From Streptomyces sp. NBC_00433 (lineage in GTDB: Bacteria; Actinomycetota; Actinomycetes; Streptomycetales; Streptomycetaceae): a stretch of DNA of 64,000 nucleotides. Below, piece by piece: positions 1 to 7,072 of the stretch. The notes under the pieces are model-generated. The model was not told the DNA's origin, searched no databases, and saw nothing but the letters and a program-made list of their open reading frames with translations. Position numbers and translations under genes: made by a program. The stretch covers positions 3,476,001 to 3,540,000 of the forward strand of contig CP107926.1 in the NCBI GenBank assembly GCA_036015235.1, written 5' to 3'. Positions within the stretch are counted from its first letter, which is position 1. Every line of letters starts with the position of its first letter.

Positions 1-645
1 GTCGATCTCCACCCGGCGCGGTTCGTACGCGGCGAGCCGCGCCAGGATCGGGGCGGCCTTGTGGATCGCGTTCTCCCCCAGCCAGCTGCGTGCGGAGTGC
101 GCCCGGCGCCCGGTCGTCTCGACCCGCACCCGCAGCGTCCCCTGGCAGCCGCCGTCCACCCGGCCGCCGGTCGGCTCCATCAGCACGGCGAAGTCGCCCG
201 CGAGCCAGTCCGGGTGCCGCTCGACCAGCCGCTTCAACCCGTTGAAGTCGGCGGCGATCTCCTCGGCGTCGTAGAAGACGAAGGTGAGGTCGCGGTTGGC
301 GTCGTCCAGGGCCGCGGCCAGCCGCAGCTGCACCGCGACGCCCGCCTTCATGTCGCTGGTGCCGCAGCCCCACAGCACGCCGTCGGCGTCCAGCCGGGAG
401 GGCAGGTTGTCCGCGATCGGGACGGTGTCGATGTGGCCCGCCAGCACGACGCGCTCGGCCCGGCCGAAACGCGTTCTGGCGACCACCGCGTCGCCGTCGC
501 GGTCCACGGTCAGGTGCGGGTGCGCTTGCAGCGCGTGCTCGATGAGGTCGGCGAGCTGCTTTTCGGTGCGGCTCACCGACGGCACGTCCACGAGGGTTGC
601 CGTCAGGACGGCCACATCTGTCTTGAGGTCAAGTCCGCGTCCCAT
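1..645 (-). CDS. dapE: Succinyl-diaminopimelate desuccinylase (N-terminal part; 3' end outside window)
   Basis: This M20-family zinc hydrolase converts N-succinyl-LL-diaminopimelate to LL-diaminopimelate and succinate in the lysine/peptidoglycan pathway. The reading frame from ATG at 645 runs off the left edge, so only about 215 residues are present. Visible landmarks are the first metal-binding motif GHIDTVP and the second-metal motif [11 protein letters not shown], followed by FVFYDAEE, which carries the expected catalytic Glu pair. The start gives [20 protein letters not shown], typical of actinobacterial DapE. The catalytic C-terminal part and dimerisation domain cannot be judged. dapC of the same pathway lies about 2.3 kb downstream in the same orientation, but other genes intervene. 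Confidence 0.93.
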   Translation of the reverse strand, partial: MGRGLDLKTDVAVLTATLVDVPSVSRTEKQLADLIEHALQAHPHLTVDRDGDAVVARTRFGRAERVVLAGHIDTVPIADNLPSRLDADGVLWGCGTSDMKAGVAVQLRLAAALDDANRDLTFVFYDAEEIAADFNGLKRLVERHPDWLAGDFAVLMEPTGGRVDGGCQGTLRVRVETTGRRAHSARSWLGENAIHKAAPILARLAAYEPRRVEID

Positions 646-1249
646 ACCTCCGCACTCTAGGCGCTCCGCGCCCCGGGGTTGGCCCGTGCCCCTTGCGGTG
701 CGTCCCTCGGCTGCCACCTGGTGGCGGGTTGCCGCTCCGTTCTCCCCCAGCGCTCCGCCTGGGGGTACCCCCACGCGCCCCCTGGGTGGGTGCCTCGTCC
801 TGTTGCGTTCACAGTTGCGGTCCGCGGTGGCGGTGCGCTTCGTTCTCCCCCAGCGCTCCGCCTGGGGGCACCCCCACGCGCCCCTGAAAAACGGTCACCC
901 TCCGCCCAGAGGGGGAGGCCCCTGGCAGGGGCGAACGCTGGGCGTAGGAGGACGCAGGCCAAAAGGGGCGCGGGGAACTGCGCGCCCCGCCGAAGAGGCG
1001 GGAAAGAAAGCAACGCGACCGCAGGGGGCACCCGCCCAGGGGCTCGGGGAACTGCGAAACAAGCCACGACGTACGCGCAGGCAAGTGACGCACCGCAAGG
1101 GGCGGCACCCCAGGGGCGCGTGGGGGGGTACCCCCAGGCGAAGCGCTGGGGGAGAACGGAGCGGCAAGCCGCCCGCCGGGGGAAAGCGGACCGCCAGCCG
1201 CAAGGGGCAGGACCTCAAGGGCCCGGCGGGGAGCCGGTACGCTCGGCTG
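646..1249. repeat. Intergenic block of palindromic repeat modules
   Basis: No convincing gene lies in these 600 bases, which separate the divergent dapE and transglycosylase-like genes. The stretch is a mosaic of modules that recur elsewhere in the window. One contains CTCCCCCAGCGCTCCGCCTG followed by GGGGGTACCCCCA, near 738-780 and 840-885. The same module is inverted near 1107-1158. A second module reads GGGGCGCGGGGAACTGCGC near 963-981. A third contains GAGGCGGGAAAGAAAGCAAC near 997-1016. The two outer copies of the first module face each other, so the block can fold as a large imperfect palindrome. Confidence 0.8.
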
Positions 1250-2197
1250 GTGGCCACGTCAGGCGCCTCTTCCGGGGGCAAAAGGAACCGTCCGCGGAAG
1301 AGGCGCGCGGCCCGCGCGCTGACCGCGCTGCTGCTGCTCGCGGCAGCCGCGTTCGTCGCGTACCACCTGAGTGGGAAGTCACCCCAGGCGGCCGCCTGCA
1401 TGGTGCGGTCGGACGACGACACGCTCAAGCTGACGCAGTCCCAGGCGGCGAACGCCGCGACCATCGCCGCGGTGGCGACGGCGCGCGGCCTGCCGGAGCG
1501 GGCCGTCACGATAGCGCTGGCGACCGCCTTGCAGGAGTCGCGGCTCGACAACCTGGACCACGGCGACCGCGACTCGCTCGGCCTCTTCCAGCAGCGCCCC
1601 TCGCAGGGCTGGGGCACCCGGCAGCAGGTGCTCGACCCGGTGTATTCGACGAACGCCTTCTACGACCGCCTGGTCAAGATCGACGGCTACTCCCGGCTGC
1701 CCCTGACCGTCGCCGCCCAGAAGGTGCAGCGGAGCGGCTACCCGCAGGCGTATGCCAAGCACGAGGCGGACGCCACGATGCTGGCCGCGGCCCTGGTCGG
1801 CCGCAAGGCCGGTGCGCTGAGCTGTACGACCGGCGCGGACAAGGCGGACAGCGCGGGCGGGGCGCCGGGTGACCCGGCGCTGGTGGCCACCGAGCTGAAG
1901 CGGGAGTTCGGTATGAGGACGCGGCCGAAGACGGCCGGGGAGCCGGCTCTCACGGTGAGCGTGGCGGCGGCGCCCGCGGGCGGCGGGACGTCCGGCGACA
2001 CGATGCGGCGGGGCTGGCAGCTGGCGCAGTGGTCGGTGGCGCACGCGCACGACCTGAAGGTCTCGGCGGTGTCCTTCGCGGGCATGCAGTGGCAGGCGGC
2101 GCACTCCGGCAGCGGCTGGCGGAAGGCGGCCGAGGACGCGGGCGGCGATGCCGACGGCGCCGGCGGCGGATTCGTACGGATCACCGTCGCGCAGTAG
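1250..2197 (+). CDS. Membrane-anchored lytic transglycosylase-like protein
   Basis: Predicted cell-surface protein of 315 residues. After a basic N-terminus (KRNRPRKRRAARA) comes one hydrophobic segment (LTALLLLAAAAFVAY), then an extracellular part. Residues around 60-180 form a lysozyme-like fold: LATALQESRLDNLDHGDRDS, LGLFQQRPSQGWG and a conserved YSTNAFYDRL stretch. The Glu in LQES is the likely catalytic acid if the protein cleaves peptidoglycan glycan strands. The C-terminal 110 residues are low-complexity followed by a short globular end (WQLAQWSVAHAHDL). The GTG start is chosen because the frame upstream runs through repeat DNA. A GGGGAG lies 16 nt upstream, rather far for a ribosome binding site, so the start is uncertain. 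Family membership is seen in sequence; enzymatic activity is inferred. Confidence 0.8.
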   Translation: MATSGASSGGKRNRPRKRRAARALTALLLLAAAAFVAYHLSGKSPQAAACMVRSDDDTLKLTQSQAANAATIAAVATARGLPERAVTIALATALQESRLDNLDHGDRDSLGLFQQRPSQGWGTRQQVLDPVYSTNAFYDRLVKIDGYSRLPLTVAAQKVQRSGYPQAYAKHEADATMLAAALVGRKAGALSCTTGADKADSAGGAPGDPALVATELKREFGMRTRPKTAGEPALTVSVAAAPAGGGTSGDTMRRGWQLAQWSVAHAHDLKVSAVSFAGMQWQAAHSGSGWRKAAEDAGGDADGAGGGFVRITVAQ

Positions 2198-2476
2198 TGC
2201 GTGTTCTCACCCGGGCGGGGTTTTCCGGGGCAATGGACGAACGGCGTGGCAATGCACCGCCACCGGGAGGCGATTCCCTTGCGCCATCAGGGATGTGACG
2301 TTTTTTCAGCGTGATCGCCAGTCATATCAGCTGTCCGTTATATCCGATGTGTCGGATGACTATTATGCGACGCATTGCCCATTCTTTACCTCGTGCGGCC
2401 GCAACCTTCCGGCGTGTCCGCCGATAGTCACGGCGTTGTTGCAGACCCCATGAAGACACTCGCCGCAAGGAGCACC

Positions 2477-2899
2477 ATGTCCCTCACCCTCACGCGCCGC
2501 TTCGCCCAGGCCGCTCTGCTGCTCGGTGCCGCCGCCGCGCCCCTGATCGGTGCGGGCGCCGCGCACGCCGCCGCGCCCCAGCAGGCCGTGGGCGGACTCA
2601 CCACCCTGGACGGCGCCGAGCTGGGCTCCACCGTCGACGGCACGTCGCAGCACGCCGCCGGGCTCGCCACCCGGAGCGGCACCCAGGCCGCCAGGACCGC
2701 CCTCCCCGCGGCCGGGCGTATCGCCGGCACCGCGGGCAGGACCGCGGCCCCGGCCCAGCAGAGCGCCGCACAGGCCACCGACGCGGCCGGCAGTATCGTC
2801 GGTGCGACCGCCGAGTCCCTCCCGGTCGCCGGCGCCCTGCCCAACACGGGCGCCCTCCCCGCCGACCAGCTCCCCCTGAAGGCCCTCCCCCTGGGCTGA
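2477..2899 (+). CDS. Small secreted Ala-rich protein
   Basis: A 140-residue exported protein I do not recognise. The start is fixed by AAGGAG four bases before ATG; an in-frame ATG at 2453 lacks such a site. A classic Sec signal peptide (SLTLTRRFAQAALLLGAAAA...) ends at GAAHA|AAPQQ. The mature chain of about 105 residues is Ala/Thr/Gly/Pro-rich, with no cysteine and no known motif. It ends LPLKALPLG. The 280 bases before it are unusually AT-rich for this genome (runs such as GACGTTTTTTCAG and CCGTTATATCC near 2297-2345), so the gene probably has its own strong or regulated promoter. Similar short ATP/GTP-free secreted proteins are common in streptomycetes; no function is assigned. Confidence 0.75.
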   Translation: MSLTLTRRFAQAALLLGAAAAPLIGAGAAHAAAPQQAVGGLTTLDGAELGSTVDGTSQHAAGLATRSGTQAARTALPAAGRIAGTAGRTAAPAQQSAAQATDAAGSIVGATAESLPVAGALPNTGALPADQLPLKALPLG

Positions 2900-2916
2900 G
2901 GCGCGCAGAAGCAAAA

Positions 2917-2945
2917 GGGGCCGGGAGCGCAGCGCTCCCGGCCCC
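2917..2945 (-). terminator. Hairpin terminator after dapC
   Basis: A perfect 13-bp stem (GGGGCCGGGAGCG / CGCTCCCGGCCCC) with a 3-base loop lies between the convergent secreted-protein gene and dapC. On the minus strand it is followed by CTTTTGC, so it best serves dapC, but it can act in both directions. Confidence 0.8.
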
Positions 2946-2961
2946 TCGGTGTGTGCGGCCG

Positions 2962-4062
2962 TCAGGCGGCGAGCCTGCCCACCGCCGCCGCGACGCGCTC
3001 GTCGGTCGCCGTCAGGGCGACGCGGACGAAGTCGGCGCCCGCGGGGCCGTAGAAGTCGCCGGGGGCGACGAGGATGCCGCGCTTGGCCAGGTCGGCCACC
3101 GTCTCCCAGCAGCCCTCGCCGCGGGTCGCCCACAGGTAGAGGCTGGCCTCGCTGTGCTCGATGCGGAAGCCGGCCGCCTCCAGCGCGGTGCGCAGGGCGG
3201 TGCGGCGGCGGGCGTAGCGCTCCTTCTGCTCGACCGCGTGGGCGCGGTCGCCGAGGGCGGCGGCCATCGCGGCCTGGACGGGCTGCGGCACGATCATGCC
3301 GGCGTGCTTGCGGACCGCGAGCAGCTCCGCGACGACCGCGGGGTCGCCGGCGAGGAAGGCGCCACGGTAGCCGGCGAAGTTGGACCGCTTGGACAGCGAG
3401 TGGACGGCGACCAGTCCGTCGTGGCTGTCGCCCGACACGTCCGGGTGCAGGACCGAGACCGGCTCCTCGCCCTCCCAGCCCAGCTCGATGTAGCACTCGT
3501 CGGACACCACGAGGATGCCGTGCTCGCGCGCCCAGCCGACGATCCGGCGCAGCTCGGCGGCGGCCAGCACCCGCCCGGTGGGGTTGGAGGGGCTGTTGAG
3601 CCACAGCAGCTTCACCCGCGCCGGGTCCAGGTCGGCGACCGGGTCGTCGTAGGTGACCGGCTCCGCGCGGGCCATCAGCGCGCCGATCTCGTACGTCGGG
3701 TAGGCCAGCCGCGGATAGCCGACCTGGTCGCCCTCGCGCAGGTCGAGCAGTGTCGGCAGCCAGCCGACCAGCTCCTTGGAGCCGATCAGCGGCAGCACAT
3801 GCCGCGGGTCGGCGCCGGAGACCCCGTGCCAGGTGCGCAGGTAGCCCGCGGCGGCCTCCCGCAGCGCGGCGGTGCCGTACGTCAGCGGATAGCCGGGGCT
3901 GTCGGCGGCGGCGGTGAGCGCCTGCCTGATCACCTCGGGCACCGGGTCCACCGGGGTGCCGACCGACAGGTCGACGACGCCCTCGGGGTGCGCGGCGGCC
4001 GCCGCCTTGTACGGCTCCAGGCGGTCCCAGGGAAAGACCGGCAGGCGGGCGGAAATACTCAC
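2962..4062 (-). CDS. dapC: N-succinyldiaminopimelate aminotransferase
   Basis: PLP-dependent class I/II aminotransferase of 366 residues. It is predicted to interconvert N-succinyl-2-amino-6-ketopimelate and N-succinyl-LL-diaminopimelate in the succinylase branch of lysine synthesis. Visible family motifs are YPLTYGTAALREA near 58, the LNSPSNPTGR turn near 155, SDECYIELGWEG near 188 and HSLSKRSNFAGYR, where Lys225 is the likely PLP Schiff-base residue. The protein is shorter than E. coli DapC/ArgD and of the actinobacterial DapC type. The start is GTG with only a weak purine tract upstream. fdxA lies immediately upstream on the same strand, an arrangement common in streptomycetes, though a hairpin separates them. 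Confidence 0.92.
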   Translation of the reverse strand: MSISARLPVFPWDRLEPYKAAAAAHPEGVVDLSVGTPVDPVPEVIRQALTAAADSPGYPLTYGTAALREAAAGYLRTWHGVSGADPRHVLPLIGSKELVGWLPTLLDLREGDQVGYPRLAYPTYEIGALMARAEPVTYDDPVADLDPARVKLLWLNSPSNPTGRVLAAAELRRIVGWAREHGILVVSDECYIELGWEGEEPVSVLHPDVSGDSHDGLVAVHSLSKRSNFAGYRGAFLAGDPAVVAELLAVRKHAGMIVPQPVQAAMAAALGDRAHAVEQKERYARRRTALRTALEAAGFRIEHSEASLYLWATRGEGCWETVADLAKRGILVAPGDFYGPAGADFVRVALTATDERVAAAVGRLAA

Positions 4063-4089
4063 GTGCTCACACTCTCACTCTGCCCGTAC

Positions 4090-4130
4090 GCCACGGCCCC
4101 GTACGGCGCTGCGGCGTACGGGGCCGTGGC
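4090..4130 (-). terminator. Hairpin terminator after fdxA
   Basis: Perfect 16-bp inverted repeat (GCCACGGCCCCGTACG and its complement) with a 9-base loop, in the gap between fdxA and dapC. There is no T-run, as is usual for high-GC actinobacterial terminators. It could partly uncouple dapC from fdxA transcription. Confidence 0.7.
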
Positions 4131-4187
4131 GGAGAACGCCTTGGGCAGGGGCGCGCTCCGCTGCTTGCCTGGTGCGTACGGCTTGCG

Positions 4188-4508
4188 TTACTGGTTCTGC
4201 GGAGACAGCTCGGCGATGAAGGGGTGGTCGCGCTCGATCAGGCCGAGCTTGGACGCGCCGCCGGGCGAGCCCAGCTCGTCGAAGAACTCGACATTCGCCT
4301 TGTAGTAGTCCTTCCACTCCTCCGGGGTGTCGTCCTCGTAGAAGATGGCCTCCACCGGGCAGACCGGCTCACACGCGCCGCAGTCGACACATTCGTCCGG
4401 GTGGATGTACAAGGACCGGGAGCCCTCGTAGATGCAGTCGACCGGGCACTCTTCGATGCACGCCTTGTCCTTGACGTCGACACAAGGCTGCGCGATGACG
4501 TAGGTCAC
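4188..4508 (-). CDS. fdxA: Seven-iron ferredoxin
   Basis: Small electron-carrier protein of 106 residues. The cysteine pattern matches 7Fe ferredoxins of the Azotobacter FdI type. C9, C17 and C50 are placed to hold the [3Fe-4S] cluster. C21, C40, C43 and C46 are placed to hold the [4Fe-4S] cluster, and C25 is the extra free cysteine. The CPVDCIYEG and HPDECVDCGACEPVCPVEAI segments are highly conserved in actinobacterial FdxA. The C-terminal 50 residues are the usual extension (EEWKDYYKANVEFFDELG...). The GTG start is supported by GAGGAGG nine bases upstream. It probably donates electrons to cytochrome P450s or other oxidoreductases; no partner is encoded next to it. Confidence 0.95.
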   Translation of the reverse strand: MTYVIAQPCVDVKDKACIEECPVDCIYEGSRSLYIHPDECVDCGACEPVCPVEAIFYEDDTPEEWKDYYKANVEFFDELGSPGGASKLGLIERDHPFIAELSPQNQ

Positions 4509-4616
4509 GCTGTCGTTCCTCCTCGATAGGGCTCATCTCGCGCGGGAGCGCGGCGTCGTCGATGCCCGCACCTAGTATCTCCGTTCCTGGGCACGAACCG
4601 AACAGGAGGGGCACGC

Positions 4617-5588
4617 ATGCCAGCGGATTTCTCGGCCGGCGCTCGACTCGAACTCCGGATCACCCCCGCTGACGTGGGAAAACGCGTATCCGTACGGCAG
4701 CTGGCCGAGGTAACTCACGGGCGTCCGACCTTCACCGATACGGTCGGTGTTCTCGCATCCTGGGACGAGGGAGTGGTGCACATCACGCGCAGGACCGGCG
4801 AAACCGTCCGTATCGCGGAATCCGCCCTCGTCGCGGGCAAGGTTGTCCCGCCCGCGCCGGTGCGGCGGGCGCCGGCCGTGCCCGGGGCGACGGACCAGGA
4901 GATGGAAGCCATCGCCGCGCGGGCGTGGCCCGCCACCGAGACCGCCCCGCTCGGCGGCTGGACGCTGCGCCATTCCGGCGGCTTCACCCGGCGGGCCAAC
5001 TCGGTGCTCGTCGCCGGCGACCCCGGGATGCCTCTGGACGAGGCGCTGGCCGAGGTCGTGCGGTGGTACGGCGAGCGCGGCGCGACACCGTATCTGCAAG
5101 TGCCCGACTCCTCGCCCTACGCCGCCCCTGCGGCGGAGCGCGGCTGGTCGCGGGAGGCCGACACGCTGGTCAGGACCGCGCCGCTGGCCCCGCTCACCCG
5201 GCTGCCCGACGGGCCCGCCGCGCTGTCCCGCACACCGGACGCCGAATGGCTGGCCGCCTACCACCGCACCGGGGACCTGGCCGAGGTGGCGCTCAGGGTC
5301 GTCACCGGTGGGCCGTCCGTATGGTTCGCCACCATGCCCGGCGCGATCGGGCGGGCCGTGGTCGACGGGCCCTGGGCGCTCTTCGGGGCCGTCGAGGTCA
5401 TACCGTCGCACCGGCGGCGCGGCCTGGCCACCGCCGTCATGGGCGCGCTCGCCCGGCGGGCCGCGGAAGAGGGCGCCACCGCCGCGTATCTCCAGGTCGA
5501 GGCCGACAACGAGGGCGCCCGCGCCCTCTACGACCGGCTCGGCTTCAGCGACCACCACGGCTACCACTACCGGCGACCGGCGGCATGA
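4617..5588 (+). CDS. GNAT family N-acetyltransferase
   Basis: Predicted acetyl-CoA-dependent N-acetyltransferase of 323 residues. Residues 1-75 look like a small beta-barrel (GARLELRITPADVGKRVSVR ... GEGVVHITRRTGE-like pattern). The C-terminal 200 residues contain the GNAT fold: AVEVIPSHRRRGLATAVMGAL near 262-282 is the acetyl-CoA pyrophosphate-binding Q/RxxGxG/A loop, and ADNEGARALYDRLGF is the standard C-terminal motif. AGGAGGGG seven bases before ATG fixes the start. It overlaps the SirB1-like gene by four bases (ATGA), so the two are translationally coupled. The acceptor substrate is unknown. Confidence 0.88.
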   Translation: MPADFSAGARLELRITPADVGKRVSVRQLAEVTHGRPTFTDTVGVLASWDEGVVHITRRTGETVRIAESALVAGKVVPPAPVRRAPAVPGATDQEMEAIAARAWPATETAPLGGWTLRHSGGFTRRANSVLVAGDPGMPLDEALAEVVRWYGERGATPYLQVPDSSPYAAPAAERGWSREADTLVRTAPLAPLTRLPDGPAALSRTPDAEWLAAYHRTGDLAEVALRVVTGGPSVWFATMPGAIGRAVVDGPWALFGAVEVIPSHRRRGLATAVMGALARRAAEEGATAAYLQVEADNEGARALYDRLGFSDHHGYHYRRPAA

Positions 5589-6409
5589 CCCCGCCACCCG
5601 ACCCCGAACCCGAACCGGCCGCCGCGCGGTTCGCCGCGGCGGCCCGCGAGGAACGGCCCGACCTGGCCGAAATGTGCCTGCTTATCGGCGCCCGCGCCGA
5701 CCCCGCGCTGGACGGCGCCGCCGCCGACACCGCGCAGATCGAACTCGACCGGCTCGCCGGGCTGCTCCCGCACGGCCTGGCCACCCCGATGGACTGGGCC
5801 GCCGCCCTGCACCGCGTCCTGGGCGTCGGCCACGGCTTCCACGGCACCCCCAAGGACTACCAGCGGCTGTCCTCCTCCCTCCTCCAGGAGGTGCTGCGGC
5901 GGCGCCGCGGCCTGCCCATCCTGCTCTCCGTCGTCTGGATCGAGGTCGCCCGCCGCGCCGGCGCCCCCGTCTACGGTGTCGCCCTCCCCGGCCACTTCGC
6001 CGTCGGCCTCGGCGACCCCGACGGCGAGCATGTCCTGGTCGACCCCTTCGACGCCGGGCGCCTCATGTCCCGCACCGACGCCGAGCTGCTCGCGGCGGGC
6101 GGTGACGTCTTCCACCCGGCCGACCCGCTGGACGTCGTCCAGCGCATCCTCAACAACATCCGCGCGTGGGCCGCGCCGCGGCCCGAGCACCGGGCCGTCC
6201 AGCTCTGGACGCTCGATCTCACGCTGCTGCTTCCGCGGCACCCCGCCAAGTTGCGCTACGAGCGGGCGCAGCTGCTTGTCACGATGGGTGACTTTCTTGG
6301 CGGGGCCGCGGAGATGGACTCCTACGCGGAGTTGATCGGCGCGTTCGACCCCGAGTCGGCGTCCACGATCCGCTCCCGCGCCCGCGCCGCCCGAGCCCAC
6401 CTCAACTGA
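5585..6409 (+). CDS. SirB1/transglutaminase-like family protein
   Basis: A 274-residue soluble protein of the SirB1-N/YchA-type transglutaminase-like family. The diagnostic run is near residues 85-155: FHGTPKDYQRLSSSLLQEVL, RRRRGLPILLSVVWIEVARR, then GVALPGHFAVGL and HVLVDPFDAGRL. The GHF and VDPFD motifs are the usual His and Asp of the fold. The Cys of true transglutaminases is replaced (RGLPILLS), as is normal for this family. The C-terminal 90 residues (LNNIRAWAA ... LRYERAQLLVTMGDF) form a TPR-like helical tail. It starts inside the stop codon of the GNAT gene. Molecular function of the family is not established. Confidence 0.87.
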   Translation: MTPPPDPEPEPAAARFAAAAREERPDLAEMCLLIGARADPALDGAAADTAQIELDRLAGLLPHGLATPMDWAAALHRVLGVGHGFHGTPKDYQRLSSSLLQEVLRRRRGLPILLSVVWIEVARRAGAPVYGVALPGHFAVGLGDPDGEHVLVDPFDAGRLMSRTDAELLAAGGDVFHPADPLDVVQRILNNIRAWAAPRPEHRAVQLWTLDLTLLLPRHPAKLRYERAQLLVTMGDFLGGAAEMDSYAELIGAFDPESASTIRSRARAARAHLN

Positions 6410-6678
6410 CCCCCTGCGGGGTGCTGTCGCGTCCCCACCCGCGCCCCGGTGGGTGGCTGGTCGCGCAGTCACCCGCGCCCCTGGGTGATTGCCCCTTGCT
6501 GTGGCGTTGCCTTCTTTCCCGCCTCTCCGGCGGGGCGCGCAGTTCCCCGCGCCCCTTGTGGCCTGCGTCCTCCGGCGCCCAGCGTTCGCCCCTGGTTTTT
6601 CAGGCGACAGGCCACCCACCGGGCCGGGGGCAGGCGACGCGGCGCAAGGGGCAGTCACCCCGGGGGTGCGGGCCGGGG
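6410..6678. repeat. Intergenic repeat block between convergent genes
   Basis: This 270-base gap holds no gene. It carries the same modules as the block at 646-1249 in the opposite orientation: GGTGGCTGGTCGCGCAGT near 6451, GCCTTCTTTCCCGCCTC near 6508, GCGCAGTTCCCCGCGCCCCT near 6537 and TTTTTCAGGCGACAGG near 6597. Being convergent, it may double as a transcription barrier for the two flanking 3' ends. Confidence 0.75.
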
Positions 6679-7005
6679 TCAGCCGGTGATGCGCATCAAG
6701 GCGACGCGGTCGTCTCGTACGGTGAAGGCGAAGTCGGAGGGGCCGTTGTAGCCGTTGCCGCCGACCTGCGCGCTCACGGTCGTCGTGTCACCGTCGGTGC
6801 GGCAACCGGTCACCTCCAGCCGGACCTGCTTGCCGATGAATTCGGCGTCGCTCCAGCCGCGGATCGCCTCGTGGCCACGAAATTCGCGGCCCCAGTCGTC
6901 CACGGCGCCGTCGGCGCCGAAGGCGGCGAGGAAGTCCTCGATGGCGCCGGCGTTGGCGGCCTCCAGGGCCGCGGCGACGGGGATGGGCATGGGTGCGTGC
7001 GTCAT
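6679..7005 (-). CDS. NTF2-like/SnoaL-fold small protein
   Basis: A 108-residue protein with the layout of the nuclear transport factor 2 superfamily. An N-terminal helix pair (VAALEAANAGAIEDFLAAFG) is followed by DGAVDDWGREFRGHEAIRGW and then strands ending DFAFTVRDDRVALMRIT. The DxxGREFRGxxAIRxW segment is characteristic of streptomycete SnoaL-like polypeptides. Members are hydrolases, isomerases or stress proteins acting on small ligands, so no specific activity can be assigned. A second in-frame ATG lies five codons in. It stands alone between the repeat block and the SpoIIE gene, whose 3' end is 67 bases upstream on the same strand. Confidence 0.78.
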   Translation of the reverse strand: MTHAPMPIPVAAALEAANAGAIEDFLAAFGADGAVDDWGREFRGHEAIRGWSDAEFIGKQVRLEVTGCRTDGDTTTVSAQVGGNGYNGPSDFAFTVRDDRVALMRITG

Positions 7006-7072
7006 GCCGGGACCAACGAGCGCCGCGGCCGGCCCGGCACCCGCCGAACAGGTCGATCTCCCGCCGGGCCGG

